NCBI RefSeq assembly: GCF_900177545.1
Contig: NZ_FXBQ01000001.1
Span: 806,001 to 870,000 of the forward strand
Origin: Maritimibacter sp. HL-12
GTDB lineage: Bacteria > Pseudomonadota > Alphaproteobacteria > Rhodobacterales > Rhodobacteraceae
Length of the DNA stretch: 64,000 nucleotides
Direction of reading: 5' to 3'
Shown: one piece after another, positions 8,597 through 16,783 of the stretch
How positions within the stretch are numbered: the stretch's first letter is position 1
How the letters are laid out: each line of letters starts with the position of its first letter
Made by a program: the position numbers and the translations under genes
The notes under the pieces: model-generated
What the model saw: the letters and a program-made list of their open reading frames with translations, nothing else
The model's database searches: none
What the model was told of the DNA's origin: nothing

Positions 8597-9004
8597 TGCG
8601 CGCCGGTTGAAGCGCCCCGAACCCAATCCACAGCGCGCCCGCGTTCGGCCGAACGCATGCGCGGCGGCGCTGACCGAGGCCTTCGTTCAAGAAGGCCCAC
8701 CCCGTTCTCAAGCGAAGAAAAGAGCTCTGAGCAAATCAATGGACCACGTTTTCGACACTCATGCCACTGGCATCAAGGCCCGGATCAAACCGAGGCCCCG
8801 CCGCACGCGACCCGCGTGTGAGGCCAACCCGCCCTACCCCGCCAACCACAAGCCGAGGGGCCTGCCGCCGCTCCCCATGACGCAAGCCATGCGCGGCCTC
8901 GCGAAGATCCACCCTGAAGGCGATCTTCCCATGCCCCGGCCGCAACCCGCCGCTGTCTCGCGCGCCCGAATGGGCAACGTCAGCGGCCCAGGTGGAGAAA
9001 GCTG
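8597..9004. other. 408-bp stretch without a convincing gene; two perfect inverted repeats
   Basis: No reading frame here looks like a protein. The stretch holds a 16-bp perfect palindrome at 8641-8656 (GCGTTCGGCCGAACGC) and a hairpin at 8678-8697 with a 7-bp perfect stem (GGCCTTC/GAAGGCC, 6-nt loop). The hairpin may terminate transcription after the EAL gene; the palindrome could be a protein-binding site or part of the same structure. The rest probably carries the promoter of the RTX gene. Confidence 0.4.
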
Positions 9005-10969
9005 ATGGCTCGCACCCGACCGATTGCAGACAACGTTATCCGCGATGATTTCACGACGGAAATGATCCAGGGCGGACGTTACAACGACCACCTGATCCAC
9101 CATCGCGATCCCAGCGTCGAGGGACATGATGGCACCGGCCTTTCATCGTTCAACGGCGACGACATCCTTGAAGGGTCGGTGCCCGACGGCGGCCAGATCC
9201 ATATGTTCGCGGGCAAAGGCGACGACTGGTTCGTGCTCGATGTCACCAAGGACCCCGACGCCATCGGGATGCAGGGCCACCACGTCTATGGCGGGCATGG
9301 CCAGGACACGTTCCAGTTCACGAATATCGAGGAGAATCTCTCTCCCATCGTCGGCCGTCTCGATGATTTCGACCCGACCTCGGACCAGATCCTGATCGAG
9401 GATACCGAGATTGACCTGACCGATCTGCCGCGCAACGTCACGCTGCCCGGCGGCGGGTCGGTTGAGGTTCGGGTGATCGAGATCGAACATCCCGAGTTCA
9501 TCGACGAGGATCTTGGCAGCCAGTATTTTCTCGCCATCGGCGAGGATATCTTTTACGCCCTCGACGGCGCGCGCGACCTTCAGAACGGAACCTCCGGGAT
9601 GACCGGCGAGGAGCGCCACTTCCTGCGCCCCCCTGCCCTTGAAACGCTCAGGTCGGCGGAGACGGTTCAATATGAAAACCCGAAGAACTTCGTTCCGCGC
9701 GAGTTCTACGAGGACCGCGAAGATGAACTGAACCTGGACTGGTATCCCGACGGCCACGAGGTCTTTGCCGACACCGGCGACAAGACCGCGGCGCATATGT
9801 TCGGCGGCAAGGGCAACATGCATGCCCACAGTGCAACCGGGGGCCAGGTGATGCATGGCAGCGACGGCGACGACGTGATTGATGCCAACACCGGCAATGA
9901 CACGGTGAATGGTGGTCAGGGCGATGACCTGATCGCCGGCGGCATTGATTTCGACGACCTCCGCGGTGGATCCGGTGACGACATGATCTGGGGCGGCGAC
10001 GGCGATGACAGTGTCGAGGGCGACAGCGGCAACGACCACCTGGAAGGTGGCCGGGGTGATGACGTCGTGTCGGGGGGAGAGGGCAACGATACCATCGTCG
10101 GCGGTCGCGGAGACGACACGCTCGAAGGCGGCGGCGGCGAAGATGCGATCAACCGCTTCCACTTCTACGAGGAAGGCGGCCACGACACGATCCTCGACTT
10201 CAAGGTCGATCTCGATCTGATCACCTTGCAGGACGACATTGATCCGCTGACGGTCGAGCTGTTCGAGAACAAGGACGGCAACACGGTCATGAACTACGGC
10301 GAGACCGGCTCGGTCGAGTTGAGCGGCGTGTCCCTGGAGGCATTCCAGGAAGCCGCAGAGATCCGGGCGGAGGAAGAAGACCCGATCATCACGATCACGC
10401 CCGATCCGGAAGAGGAAATGCTCCAGGGCGTCAGGGCGGAAAGCGGATTCTACGACGACGAAGAGCCGCCGAGCCTCATGGTCGAGGGGCTCCAGTATGG
10501 TGCCACGCCGTTCCAGGAACCCAGCCCCGGCGGCTATACCTACGTGACCGAAGACGAGATCGACGAGGGGTCCGAAGCGCCCGACCACGACGATGACCCT
10601 GACGACAAGGACGAGGATGAGCACCAGCACAATCACGAGGAGGACGACGAGGCTTACCACATGCTCCCGATGGTTCCCGTGAATGATGAGGAACAGGAGA
10701 CCGAGGAAGAAGACCCCGAGGCCGAGCTTGCCACGTGTTTCGTAGCCACCGCGGCCTATGGTGACCACGGGCATCCCGACGTGGTGTTCCTGCGCGCCTT
10801 TCGCGATCATTGGCTGGTGCATCGCGCCTGGGGGCGCGCCTTCATCGCGTTCTACTGGCGTGTCGGTCCGAAGATGGCGCGGCCGGTACGGCGCAGCCCG
10901 AGGCTCGCGGGCGCGTCAAAGGCCTTGATCTCGGGCATCGTCCGGATTCTGCGCAAGGTATGGGTCTGA
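9005..10969 (+). CDS. RTX calcium-binding repeat protein with C-terminal CFI-box domain
   Basis: 654 residues, no classical signal peptide. Residues about 280-378 carry at least seven glycine/aspartate nonapeptide repeats (forms of GGxGxDxxx such as GGDGDDSVE and GGRGDDTLE), which bind calcium and fold as a beta-roll. Looser copies occur near the N-terminus (residues about 40-110). A strongly acidic, histidine-containing linker follows (about 515-572). The last 77 residues begin C578-FVATAAYG and match the CFI-box C-terminal domain. RTX proteins are usually exported by type I secretion, but the expected C-terminal signal is replaced by this domain and no exporter gene is adjacent, so location is uncertain. 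An adhesin or matrix role fits the neighbouring pilus and c-di-GMP genes, but is inference. Confidence 0.75.
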   Translation: MARTRPIADNVIRDDFTTEMIQGGRYNDHLIHHRDPSVEGHDGTGLSSFNGDDILEGSVPDGGQIHMFAGKGDDWFVLDVTKDPDAIGMQGHHVYGGHGQDTFQFTNIEENLSPIVGRLDDFDPTSDQILIEDTEIDLTDLPRNVTLPGGGSVEVRVIEIEHPEFIDEDLGSQYFLAIGEDIFYALDGARDLQNGTSGMTGEERHFLRPPALETLRSAETVQYENPKNFVPREFYEDREDELNLDWYPDGHEVFADTGDKTAAHMFGGKGNMHAHSATGGQVMHGSDGDDVIDANTGNDTVNGGQGDDLIAGGIDFDDLRGGSGDDMIWGGDGDDSVEGDSGNDHLEGGRGDDVVSGGEGNDTIVGGRGDDTLEGGGGEDAINRFHFYEEGGHDTILDFKVDLDLITLQDDIDPLTVELFENKDGNTVMNYGETGSVELSGVSLEAFQEAAEIRAEEEDPIITITPDPEEEMLQGVRAESGFYDDEEPPSLMVEGLQYGATPFQEPSPGGYTYVTEDEIDEGSEAPDHDDDPDDKDEDEHQHNHEEDDEAYHMLPMVPVNDEEQETEEEDPEAELATCFVATAAYGDHGHPDVVFLRAFRDHWLVHRAWGRAFIAFYWRVGPKMARPVRRSPRLAGASKALISGIVRILRKVWV

Positions 10970-11024
10970 CATCTTCCGGGGCCGGAGCAGCCTCGCAAGT
11001 GCAAAGACCGTTTTTTCGGGCTCC

Positions 11025-11048
11025 CCACCGTGGCACGCGCCGCGGTGG
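11025..11048. terminator. Hairpin between convergent RTX and GlxA-type genes
   Basis: CCACCG-T-GGC pairs with GCC-G-CGGTGG around an ACGC loop (ten pairs, one wobble). It lies in the 177-bp gap between two convergent genes and could stop transcription from both sides. A T-run precedes rather than follows it on the plus strand. Confidence 0.45.
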
Positions 11049-11146
11049 AGGTGCGGCCTGTGCCGAGGCGAAGGGGCGCGGAACGGGATCGGTCGCCAGC
11101 CGAGGCGGTTCGGCCGCTCGGCTCGCTGTCCAGCCAGCTTTCGGGG

Positions 11147-12097
11147 TCAGCTCAAACGACCGCGCTGCTGCATCGGGGCGATGCCAAAGGCAGCGCGATA
11201 GACACGTGAGAAATGGCCAGAACTTTCAAACCCGCACGCAAGCGCGATCTCAAGCACCGAGGCCTCGGTTTGCACCAGCAGGTGCCGGGCGCGCTCCAGT
11301 CGCAGCTCCATGAAATACTTCTTGGGCGAGGTGTTCAGGAACTTGCCGAACAGCCGCTCGAGTTGTCGCGTTGAAATGCCGATCTCGGCGGCGATCTTGG
11401 CAGGGCTGAGCGGCTCCTCGATGGTCTCGCGCATGAGCTGGATCGCGCGGGTGAGATGGGCATTGCGGATACCGTTGCGCGATTGCAGCGAAACGCGTTG
11501 CGCCGCCGTGGCCTCGCGCACGGCGCTGTAGACCATCTGATCGGCCACCGCCACCGACAGGTCGTAGCCGTGATCGCGTTCGATCAGGTGCAGCATCAGA
11601 TCCGCCGTCGCCGTGCCGCCCGAGGCGGTGAGATGCCGCTCGTCCGCGACGAAGACGTTGCGCACAAGGTTCACCTCGGGAAACCGCTCCATGAAGCTGT
11701 CGTGGAACTCCCAGTGGATCGCCGCTTTCATGCCGTTCAGAAACCCGTCTTCGGCGAGTATCCATGCACCGGAACACAGCGCGCCGATCGGGGTGCCGTG
11801 CCGCTCTTCGCGGCGCAGCATGGTTTGGAGCGTCGGGGAGAGATGCGCGCGCATGTTGATCCCCGACAGCACGAACAACCGGTCGCATTTCGGCACCGTG
11901 TCGAAGCCATGATGGACCAGCGTCACCGACCCGTTCGAGCAGGTGGCGGTCTGGCCATCCTCCGACGCGAAGCGCCAGCCGTAGAGCGTCTCGCCGCTCA
12001 GGAGGTTGGCAATGCGGAGCGGCTCGACCGCGCAGGAAAACGCGAGATGCGAGAAATCCTCGACCAGGGCGAAGATGAAATGCTGCGGTTCTTTCAT
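11147..12097 (-). CDS. GlxA-family AraC-type transcriptional regulator
   Basis: 316 residues from the ATG at 12097; an ATG at 12121 is possible. Residues about 5-180 form a DJ-1/PfpI-like domain with the nucleophile-elbow cysteine in ALCSGAW, and residues about 210-310 form an AraC-type double helix-turn-helix. Regulators of this layout control catabolism of quaternary amines, carnitine, choline or arginine in many Proteobacteria (GbdR, CdhR, ArgR types). The gene is divergent from a GntR regulator and lies next to genes for an amine-oxidase-like flavoprotein, an aldehyde dehydrogenase and MttB, so control of amine breakdown is the likely job. The ligand is unknown. Confidence 0.85.
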   Translation of the reverse strand: MKEPQHFIFALVEDFSHLAFSCAVEPLRIANLLSGETLYGWRFASEDGQTATCSNGSVTLVHHGFDTVPKCDRLFVLSGINMRAHLSPTLQTMLRREERHGTPIGALCSGAWILAEDGFLNGMKAAIHWEFHDSFMERFPEVNLVRNVFVADERHLTASGGTATADLMLHLIERDHGYDLSVAVADQMVYSAVREATAAQRVSLQSRNGIRNAHLTRAIQLMRETIEEPLSPAKIAAEIGISTRQLERLFGKFLNTSPKKYFMELRLERARHLLVQTEASVLEIALACGFESSGHFSRVYRAAFGIAPMQQRGRLS

Positions 12098-12168
12098 CGC
12101 GGATCCATCGGCGGGCGGCATCCTTACTTGGGTGTTCACACATCCCAGTCTTGAATTATCCATTGCGT

Positions 12169-12181
12169 ATACAAAGTGTAT
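12169..12181. promoter_or_regulatory. Inverted repeat in the GlxA/GntR divergent promoter region
   Basis: ATACA-AAG-TGTAT is a perfect 5-bp inverted repeat in the AT-rich 128-bp gap between the divergent regulator genes. FCD-type GntR repressors commonly bind short palindromes with GT/AC cores, so this is a candidate operator for the GntR protein encoded at 12226, controlling both directions. Inferred from sequence only. Confidence 0.45.
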
Positions 12182-12225
12182 TCTTTAGAAAGCAAGACAT
12201 ATCTGATCCCGAAGGAAGCCCGGAA

Positions 12226-12921
12226 ATGGCCGCAAGAGACCGAAAGACCGCGCTTTCGACGCATCTCAAACACGCGATTCTCACCACCGCGATCCGCCCC
12301 GGGGCCGATCTCGACGAGGCGGCGATCTGCGGCGCGTTCGAATTGTCGCGCACACCCGTGCGCGAGGTGTTTCGAGAACTGGCCGGGCTGGGCTATGTCG
12401 ATCTGCGCGACAATCGCGGGCCGCGCGTGTCGGACCTTTCCCACACCACGCTGCGGGATTTCTTTCTGGCCGCCCCGATGATCTATGGCGCGATCCTGCG
12501 GCTGGCCGCGCACAACGCCACCGACGTGCAGATCCAGGCCCTGCGCGGCGCACAGGAGACGTTCCGCGCCGCGCTCCGGGTTGGCTCCACGCCCGACCGA
12601 ACGCTGGCCAACAACCGCTTTCACGAGATCACCGGCGAGATGGCAGGCAATATCTACCTGCTGCCGTCATTCCACAGGCTCCTGATCGACCACGCGCGGA
12701 TCTCGATGACCTTCTACCGCCCGGAAAACAGCACCATGGCCGAGAATGTCTCGGAAGCCAGCCGCCAGCATGACGCCATCATAGATGCCATCGCCGCCCG
12801 CGACGAGGCAGCGGCGGCGCACCTGGCCGAAGATCACTGGAACCTCTCGCGCCACCAGATCGAACGTTTCGTGATGCCCTCGGCGCTCGACCTGCCGATG
12901 GGCAGCCATGCCCGCCCCTAG
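12226..12921 (+). CDS. GntR-family (FCD-type) transcriptional regulator
   Basis: 231 residues from the ATG at 12226 (ribosome site AAGGAAG). The N-terminal winged helix (about 10-70) includes the recognition pattern FELSRTPVREVFRELAGLGYV, and the C-terminal all-helical FCD domain (about 80-215) contains the histidine positions usual for metal/ligand binding (NNRFHEI, SRQHDAIIDAI). Such proteins are metabolite-responsive repressors. The gene starts the plus-strand group regulator, DapA-like lyase, aldehyde dehydrogenase and FAD oxidoreductase, so it probably controls that operon and itself through the inverted repeat just upstream. Confidence 0.88.
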   Translation: MAARDRKTALSTHLKHAILTTAIRPGADLDEAAICGAFELSRTPVREVFRELAGLGYVDLRDNRGPRVSDLSHTTLRDFFLAAPMIYGAILRLAAHNATDVQIQALRGAQETFRAALRVGSTPDRTLANNRFHEITGEMAGNIYLLPSFHRLLIDHARISMTFYRPENSTMAENVSEASRQHDAIIDAIAARDEAAAAHLAEDHWNLSRHQIERFVMPSALDLPMGSHARP

Positions 12922-12939
12922 ACCCGGATGAGGACCGCG

Positions 12940-13857
12940 ATGACACCAATCTTTCGCTTCGACGGGATCTATACCCCCGTCATCACCCCCTATGATGCCG
13001 ACGGGTCGGTGAACCCGGGTGCGCTCGGGCAGGTGATCGAGCAATTGATCGCAGGTGGCGTGCACGGCATCATCACCGGCGGCTCCACCGGCGAGAACTA
13101 TGCCCAGACATTGGCCGAGCGGGTAGAGCTGGCGCGGCTCACCCACGAGATGGTCAAGGGCCGCGTGCCGCTGGTGATGGGCACCGGCGCGATGTTGACG
13201 GCCGATTCCATCGCGCTGGCCAAGGCTGCGCGCGAAATCGGGGCCGATGCGATCCTGCTGGCCTCGCCGCCTTACGCGGTGCCGACCGACCAGGAAAACG
13301 CGGCCAACGCACTGGCCATCGACCGGGCGGCGAACCTTCCGGTCATGCTCTACAACTACCCCGGCCGCACCGGCACGATGATGGGCGAGGCGTTTCTCGA
13401 TCGCGTCGGCCGCTCGCGAAATTTCTGCGGCATCAAGGAAAGCTCGGGCGATATCAACCGGGTGCACCTCCTGGCGCGCGATTACCCGCATATCCAGATG
13501 GGCTGTGGCATGGATGATCAGGCGCTGGAGTTCTTTGCCTGGGGCGCGCCGTTCTGGGTTTGCGGCGGCTCCAACTTCCTGCCCAAAGAGCATGTCGCGC
13601 TCTACAACGCCTGCGTTGTCGAGGGCGATTTCGCCAAGGGGCGGCGGATCATGTCGGCCATGCTGCCTTTGATGCGGGTGCTGGAACAGGGCGGCAAGTT
13701 CGTCCAGACGATCAAGCACGGCGTGACCCTGACCGGGATCGACGCCGGCCCGCCCCGCCCGCCGCTCAAGGGACTGAACAAGGACGACAAACGCACATTG
13801 GAACAGGTGGTGCGCGTTCTGAAAACCACCATTGCAAGCATCACGACGGAGGGCTGA
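12940..13857 (+). CDS. DapA/NAL-superfamily aldolase (dihydrodipicolinate-synthase-like)
   Basis: 305 residues from the ATG at 12940, which has AGGA five bases upstream; an ATG at 12928 is an alternative. It is a TIM-barrel class I lyase with Schiff-base lysine K166 (GIKESSGD) and the conserved tyrosine Y138 in YNYPGRTG. The family includes dihydrodipicolinate synthase, N-acetylneuraminate lyase and deaminases or aldolases of hydroxyproline and sugar-acid pathways. As it sits in a catabolic operon with an aldehyde dehydrogenase and an amine-oxidase-like flavoprotein, a role in lysine synthesis is unlikely; a pyruvate-type aldolase or a deaminase is more plausible. Substrate unknown. Confidence 0.85.
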   Translation: MTPIFRFDGIYTPVITPYDADGSVNPGALGQVIEQLIAGGVHGIITGGSTGENYAQTLAERVELARLTHEMVKGRVPLVMGTGAMLTADSIALAKAAREIGADAILLASPPYAVPTDQENAANALAIDRAANLPVMLYNYPGRTGTMMGEAFLDRVGRSRNFCGIKESSGDINRVHLLARDYPHIQMGCGMDDQALEFFAWGAPFWVCGGSNFLPKEHVALYNACVVEGDFAKGRRIMSAMLPLMRVLEQGGKFVQTIKHGVTLTGIDAGPPRPPLKGLNKDDKRTLEQVVRVLKTTIASITTEG

Positions 13858-13860
13858 GAC

Positions 13861-15357
13861 ATGGGCCTGCTGACACGCGACGAATACGCGGCCATCGCCG
13901 CCGGCCTGACCCTGCCCACGGGGGCTTTCATAGACGGCAGCTATCGCCCGGCGATCTCGGGCAAGACCTTTGCCACGCGCAACCCCGCCACCGGCGAGAC
14001 CTTGGCCGAAATCGCCGCCTGCGGTGCCGAGGACGTCGAGCTTGCCGTAACCAAGGCCCGCGCCGCGTTCGACGATGGTCGCTGGTCGCGCCTGCATCCA
14101 TCAGAGCGCAAGGACGTGCTCATCCGGTTTGCCCGGCTGGTGTCGCGCAATGCGCGCGAACTCGCGGTGATGGAAAGCCTCGAGTCCGGCAAGACGATCT
14201 TTGATTGCGAGACCGTCGATCTGCCCGAAACGATCCATTGCCTGAAATGGCACGCCGAGGCGATCGACAAGATCTACGACCAGGTTGCCCCCGCGTCGGA
14301 CGATCACATCGCGATGGTGCTGCGCGAACCGATCGGGGTCGTGGGCCTCGTTCTGCCGTGGAACTTCCCGCTCCTGATGCTGGCTTGGAAGATCGGTCCG
14401 GCGCTCGCGGCGGGGTGTTCGGTCATCGTGAAACCGGCCGAGGAGACCAGCCTCACCGCGCTGCGGGTGGCCGAACTTGCGCAGGAGGCGGGGCTGCCGC
14501 GCGGGGTGCTGAACGTGCTCCCCGGCGGTGGGCCGGAGGTGGGCGAGCCGCTTGGCCGCCACATGGATGTCGACATGGTCAGCTTCACCGGGTCGACAGT
14601 CACCGGCAAGCGGTTCCTCTCCTACTCTGCCGAGAGCAACGCCAAGGAGGTGGTGCTGGAAATGGGCGGCAAGAACCCCGCCATCGTGATGGACGACGCC
14701 GAGAACCTCGACCGGGTCGCGGCGCATGTGGTGCAGGGTGCGTTCTGGAACATGGGCGAAAACTGCTCGGCCACCTCGCGGCTGATCGTGCACCGCGACG
14801 TCAGGGAGGCGCTCCTGTCGCGAATCGAGGCCCATGCCCGCGAATGGGTGGTGGGCGACCCGCTGGACCCGCAAACCCGTATCGGCGCATTGGTCAGCGA
14901 AGGGCATTTCGCCAAGGTCTGCGGCTATCTCGACCAGGCGGAGACTATCTTGCTGGGTGGCACGGCGGACAAGGGCTTTGTCGAGCCGACGGTGGTTGCC
15001 CTGCCCGGCAACGACCACCCGCTGGCCCGCGAGGAGATCTTCGGCCCGGTGCTGAGCGTCATCGAGGTTGCCACCTTCGACGAGGCCATCGCGGTGGCCA
15101 ACGACACCGACTACGGCCTCTGCGCCGCGCTCTTCACCGCCAACGCCAAGCGCGCCATTCGCGGCGCGCGGATGCTGCGGGCGGGCACCGTGACGGTCAA
15201 CAGCTTCGGCGAGGGCGATATCTCGACCCCCTTCGGCGGCTACAAGCAATCGGGCTTTGGCGGGCGTGACAACGGGCTGCACGCACATGACCAGTATACC
15301 CAGCTCAAGACCATCTGGCTCGATCTGGCCGACGACGCGGACGAGGCGGTGGATTGA
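13861..15357 (+). CDS. NAD-dependent aldehyde dehydrogenase (PuuC-like)
   Basis: 498 residues, full length for the family. Catalytic cysteine C302 (GENCSATSR) and general base E267 (LEMGGKNP) are in place, together with the cofactor-loop motif SFTGSTVTG and PWNFPLLM. Closest in style to PuuC/gamma-glutamyl-aminobutyraldehyde or betaine-type aldehyde dehydrogenases. It would oxidise an aldehyde released by the flavoprotein encoded directly downstream to a carboxylic acid in the cytoplasm. It starts 3 bp after the DapA-like gene and its stop overlaps the TTG start of the FAD gene, so these genes are one operon. Confidence 0.9.
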   Translation: MGLLTRDEYAAIAAGLTLPTGAFIDGSYRPAISGKTFATRNPATGETLAEIAACGAEDVELAVTKARAAFDDGRWSRLHPSERKDVLIRFARLVSRNARELAVMESLESGKTIFDCETVDLPETIHCLKWHAEAIDKIYDQVAPASDDHIAMVLREPIGVVGLVLPWNFPLLMLAWKIGPALAAGCSVIVKPAEETSLTALRVAELAQEAGLPRGVLNVLPGGGPEVGEPLGRHMDVDMVSFTGSTVTGKRFLSYSAESNAKEVVLEMGGKNPAIVMDDAENLDRVAAHVVQGAFWNMGENCSATSRLIVHRDVREALLSRIEAHAREWVVGDPLDPQTRIGALVSEGHFAKVCGYLDQAETILLGGTADKGFVEPTVVALPGNDHPLAREEIFGPVLSVIEVATFDEAIAVANDTDYGLCAALFTANAKRAIRGARMLRAGTVTVNSFGEGDISTPFGGYKQSGFGGRDNGLHAHDQYTQLKTIWLDLADDADEAVD

Positions 15358-16694
15358 CGCGCTACACCGCAAGCCGGACCCCGCACCACCTTGGCCCCGC
15401 CGCGTGGAACGCGATCCTGCCGGCGCAGGACGCGGCCGAGCGTCTGGAGGGGAACGCCACCGCCGATTTCGCGGTGATCGGCGCGGGATTCGCCGGGCTT
15501 TCGGCGGCGCGAAGGCTGACGCAGCTTGCCCCCGGCGCGCGCATCGCGGTGCTCGACGCGGGGCGCATTGCCGAGGGCGCGGCGGGCCGCAACTCGGGCT
15601 TCATGATCGACCTGCCGCACGAGTTGACCAGCGAGGACTACGCCGGCACCGGCGACGACCGCGCGATGATCGCGCTCAACCGCATGGCGCAGGCGTTCGG
15701 CCGCGAGGCGGTGGCGCAGTACGGTATCGACCCCGCCTTTTTCGACCCCGCCGGCAAGGTGAACGGCGCGGCCAGCGCAGCGGCACACGCTCACATCGAA
15801 AGCTATGCCCGTCACCTCGCGAGCCTCGATGAACCCTCCGAGATGCTCGACGCGCAGGCGATGCGGGAGTTGACCGGCAGCGCGCATTACCGCTCCGGCC
15901 TCTACACCCCCGGCACGGTGATGCTGCAGCCCGCAGGTTACGTGCGCGGTCTGGCGGCCGGATTGCGGCGCGACGACGTGGCGATCTTCGAGGAAAGCCC
16001 GGTCACCGGGTTTGCCCGCGAAGGTGCGGCGTGGCGGATCGAGACACCCCAGGGGGATCTGAGCGCGGGCAAGGTGATCCTGACGGTGAACGGGCACCTG
16101 GAAAGCTTCGGCATCGCGCGCGATCGGCTGATGCAGATCTTCCTCTTTGCCACGATGACGCCGGACCTCGACGCCGACACGCTCAAACGTCTCGGCGGGC
16201 AGAGCCGCTGGGGTGTTACCCCCTCAGATCCGATGGGCACCACCATGCGCCGGATCGACCGGGGCCAGGGCGGCAACCGGATCGTCACCCGCACCTGCGC
16301 GGTGCTGCGGCCCGGCATGGTGCCCCGGCAATCCGACCTCGCCCGCGCCGCCCGCGTCATGCGGCGCAAGTTCGACCAGCGCTTTGCGCAGCTTGCGGGG
16401 ATGGAGATGGCGCATTTCTGGGCCGGGCACCTGTGTCTGAGCCTGAACGGTGTTTCGGTGATGCGCGAGATCGAGCCCGGGCTCTACGCCGGTTGCGTGC
16501 AGAACGGGCTGGGCACCGCGCGCGGCACGTTGACGGGGATCGGCGCGGCAGAGCTGGCCTGCGGGCAGGCAAGCGCCATCACCCGCCATTTCACCGCCGA
16601 ACCGGCCCCGAAACGCCTGCCGCCGCAACCGTTTCGCGAGATCGGGGCCAACGCGGTGCTGCGCTGGAAGGAATGGCGCGCGGGCGCGGAGTGA
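15354..16694 (+). CDS. FAD-dependent amine oxidoreductase (DAO/PuuB-like)
   Basis: 446 residues. The TTG at 15354 overlaps the upstream stop (TTGA) and has GAGG upstream, so it is the likely start. The FAD-binding dinucleotide fold shows G43-A-G45-F-A-G48 and a C-terminal DAO-type domain. Family members oxidise secondary or primary amines (gamma-glutamylputrescine, sarcosine, D-amino acids) to imines and aldehydes. With the aldehyde dehydrogenase just upstream, this forms the classic pair of an amine oxidase plus aldehyde dehydrogenase. The actual amine is not known; relation to the MttB-type methyltransferase on the other strand suggests methylated or quaternary amines. Confidence 0.85.
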   Translation: MTRYTASRTPHHLGPAAWNAILPAQDAAERLEGNATADFAVIGAGFAGLSAARRLTQLAPGARIAVLDAGRIAEGAAGRNSGFMIDLPHELTSEDYAGTGDDRAMIALNRMAQAFGREAVAQYGIDPAFFDPAGKVNGAASAAAHAHIESYARHLASLDEPSEMLDAQAMRELTGSAHYRSGLYTPGTVMLQPAGYVRGLAAGLRRDDVAIFEESPVTGFAREGAAWRIETPQGDLSAGKVILTVNGHLESFGIARDRLMQIFLFATMTPDLDADTLKRLGGQSRWGVTPSDPMGTTMRRIDRGQGGNRIVTRTCAVLRPGMVPRQSDLARAARVMRRKFDQRFAQLAGMEMAHFWAGHLCLSLNGVSVMREIEPGLYAGCVQNGLGTARGTLTGIGAAELACGQASAITRHFTAEPAPKRLPPQPFREIGANAVLRWKEWRAGAE

Positions 16695-16707
16695 AGTGCG
16701 GCGCTGC

Positions 16708-16744
16708 CCTGCTTCCCCGGCGTGCCATTGCTGGCGCAAGCAGG
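16708..16744. terminator. Hairpin between convergent FAD oxidoreductase and mttB-like genes
   Basis: CCTGCTT (16708) and AAGCAGG (16738) form a 7-bp stem that continues inward with GCCA/TGGC around a short loop. It fills the gap between two convergent genes and is a plausible two-way terminator, though without a clear T-run. Confidence 0.5.
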
Positions 16745-16783
16745 CCAGGAAACGAGCCGTTGTATCGAGCTGGGGCGAATGTC

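Noticed and set aside
8607-9005. Open reading frame of 132 codons upstream of the RTX gene
   Set aside because: Composition is dominated by Pro/Arg/Ala with no recognisable domain, no ribosome site, and it spans the palindrome and hairpin; it looks like non-coding GC-rich DNA.
12940-13857. True dihydrodipicolinate synthase for lysine biosynthesis
   Set aside because: Key family residues are present, but the gene sits in a GntR-controlled catabolic operon with an aldehyde dehydrogenase and FAD amine oxidoreductase, which favours a catabolic family member.
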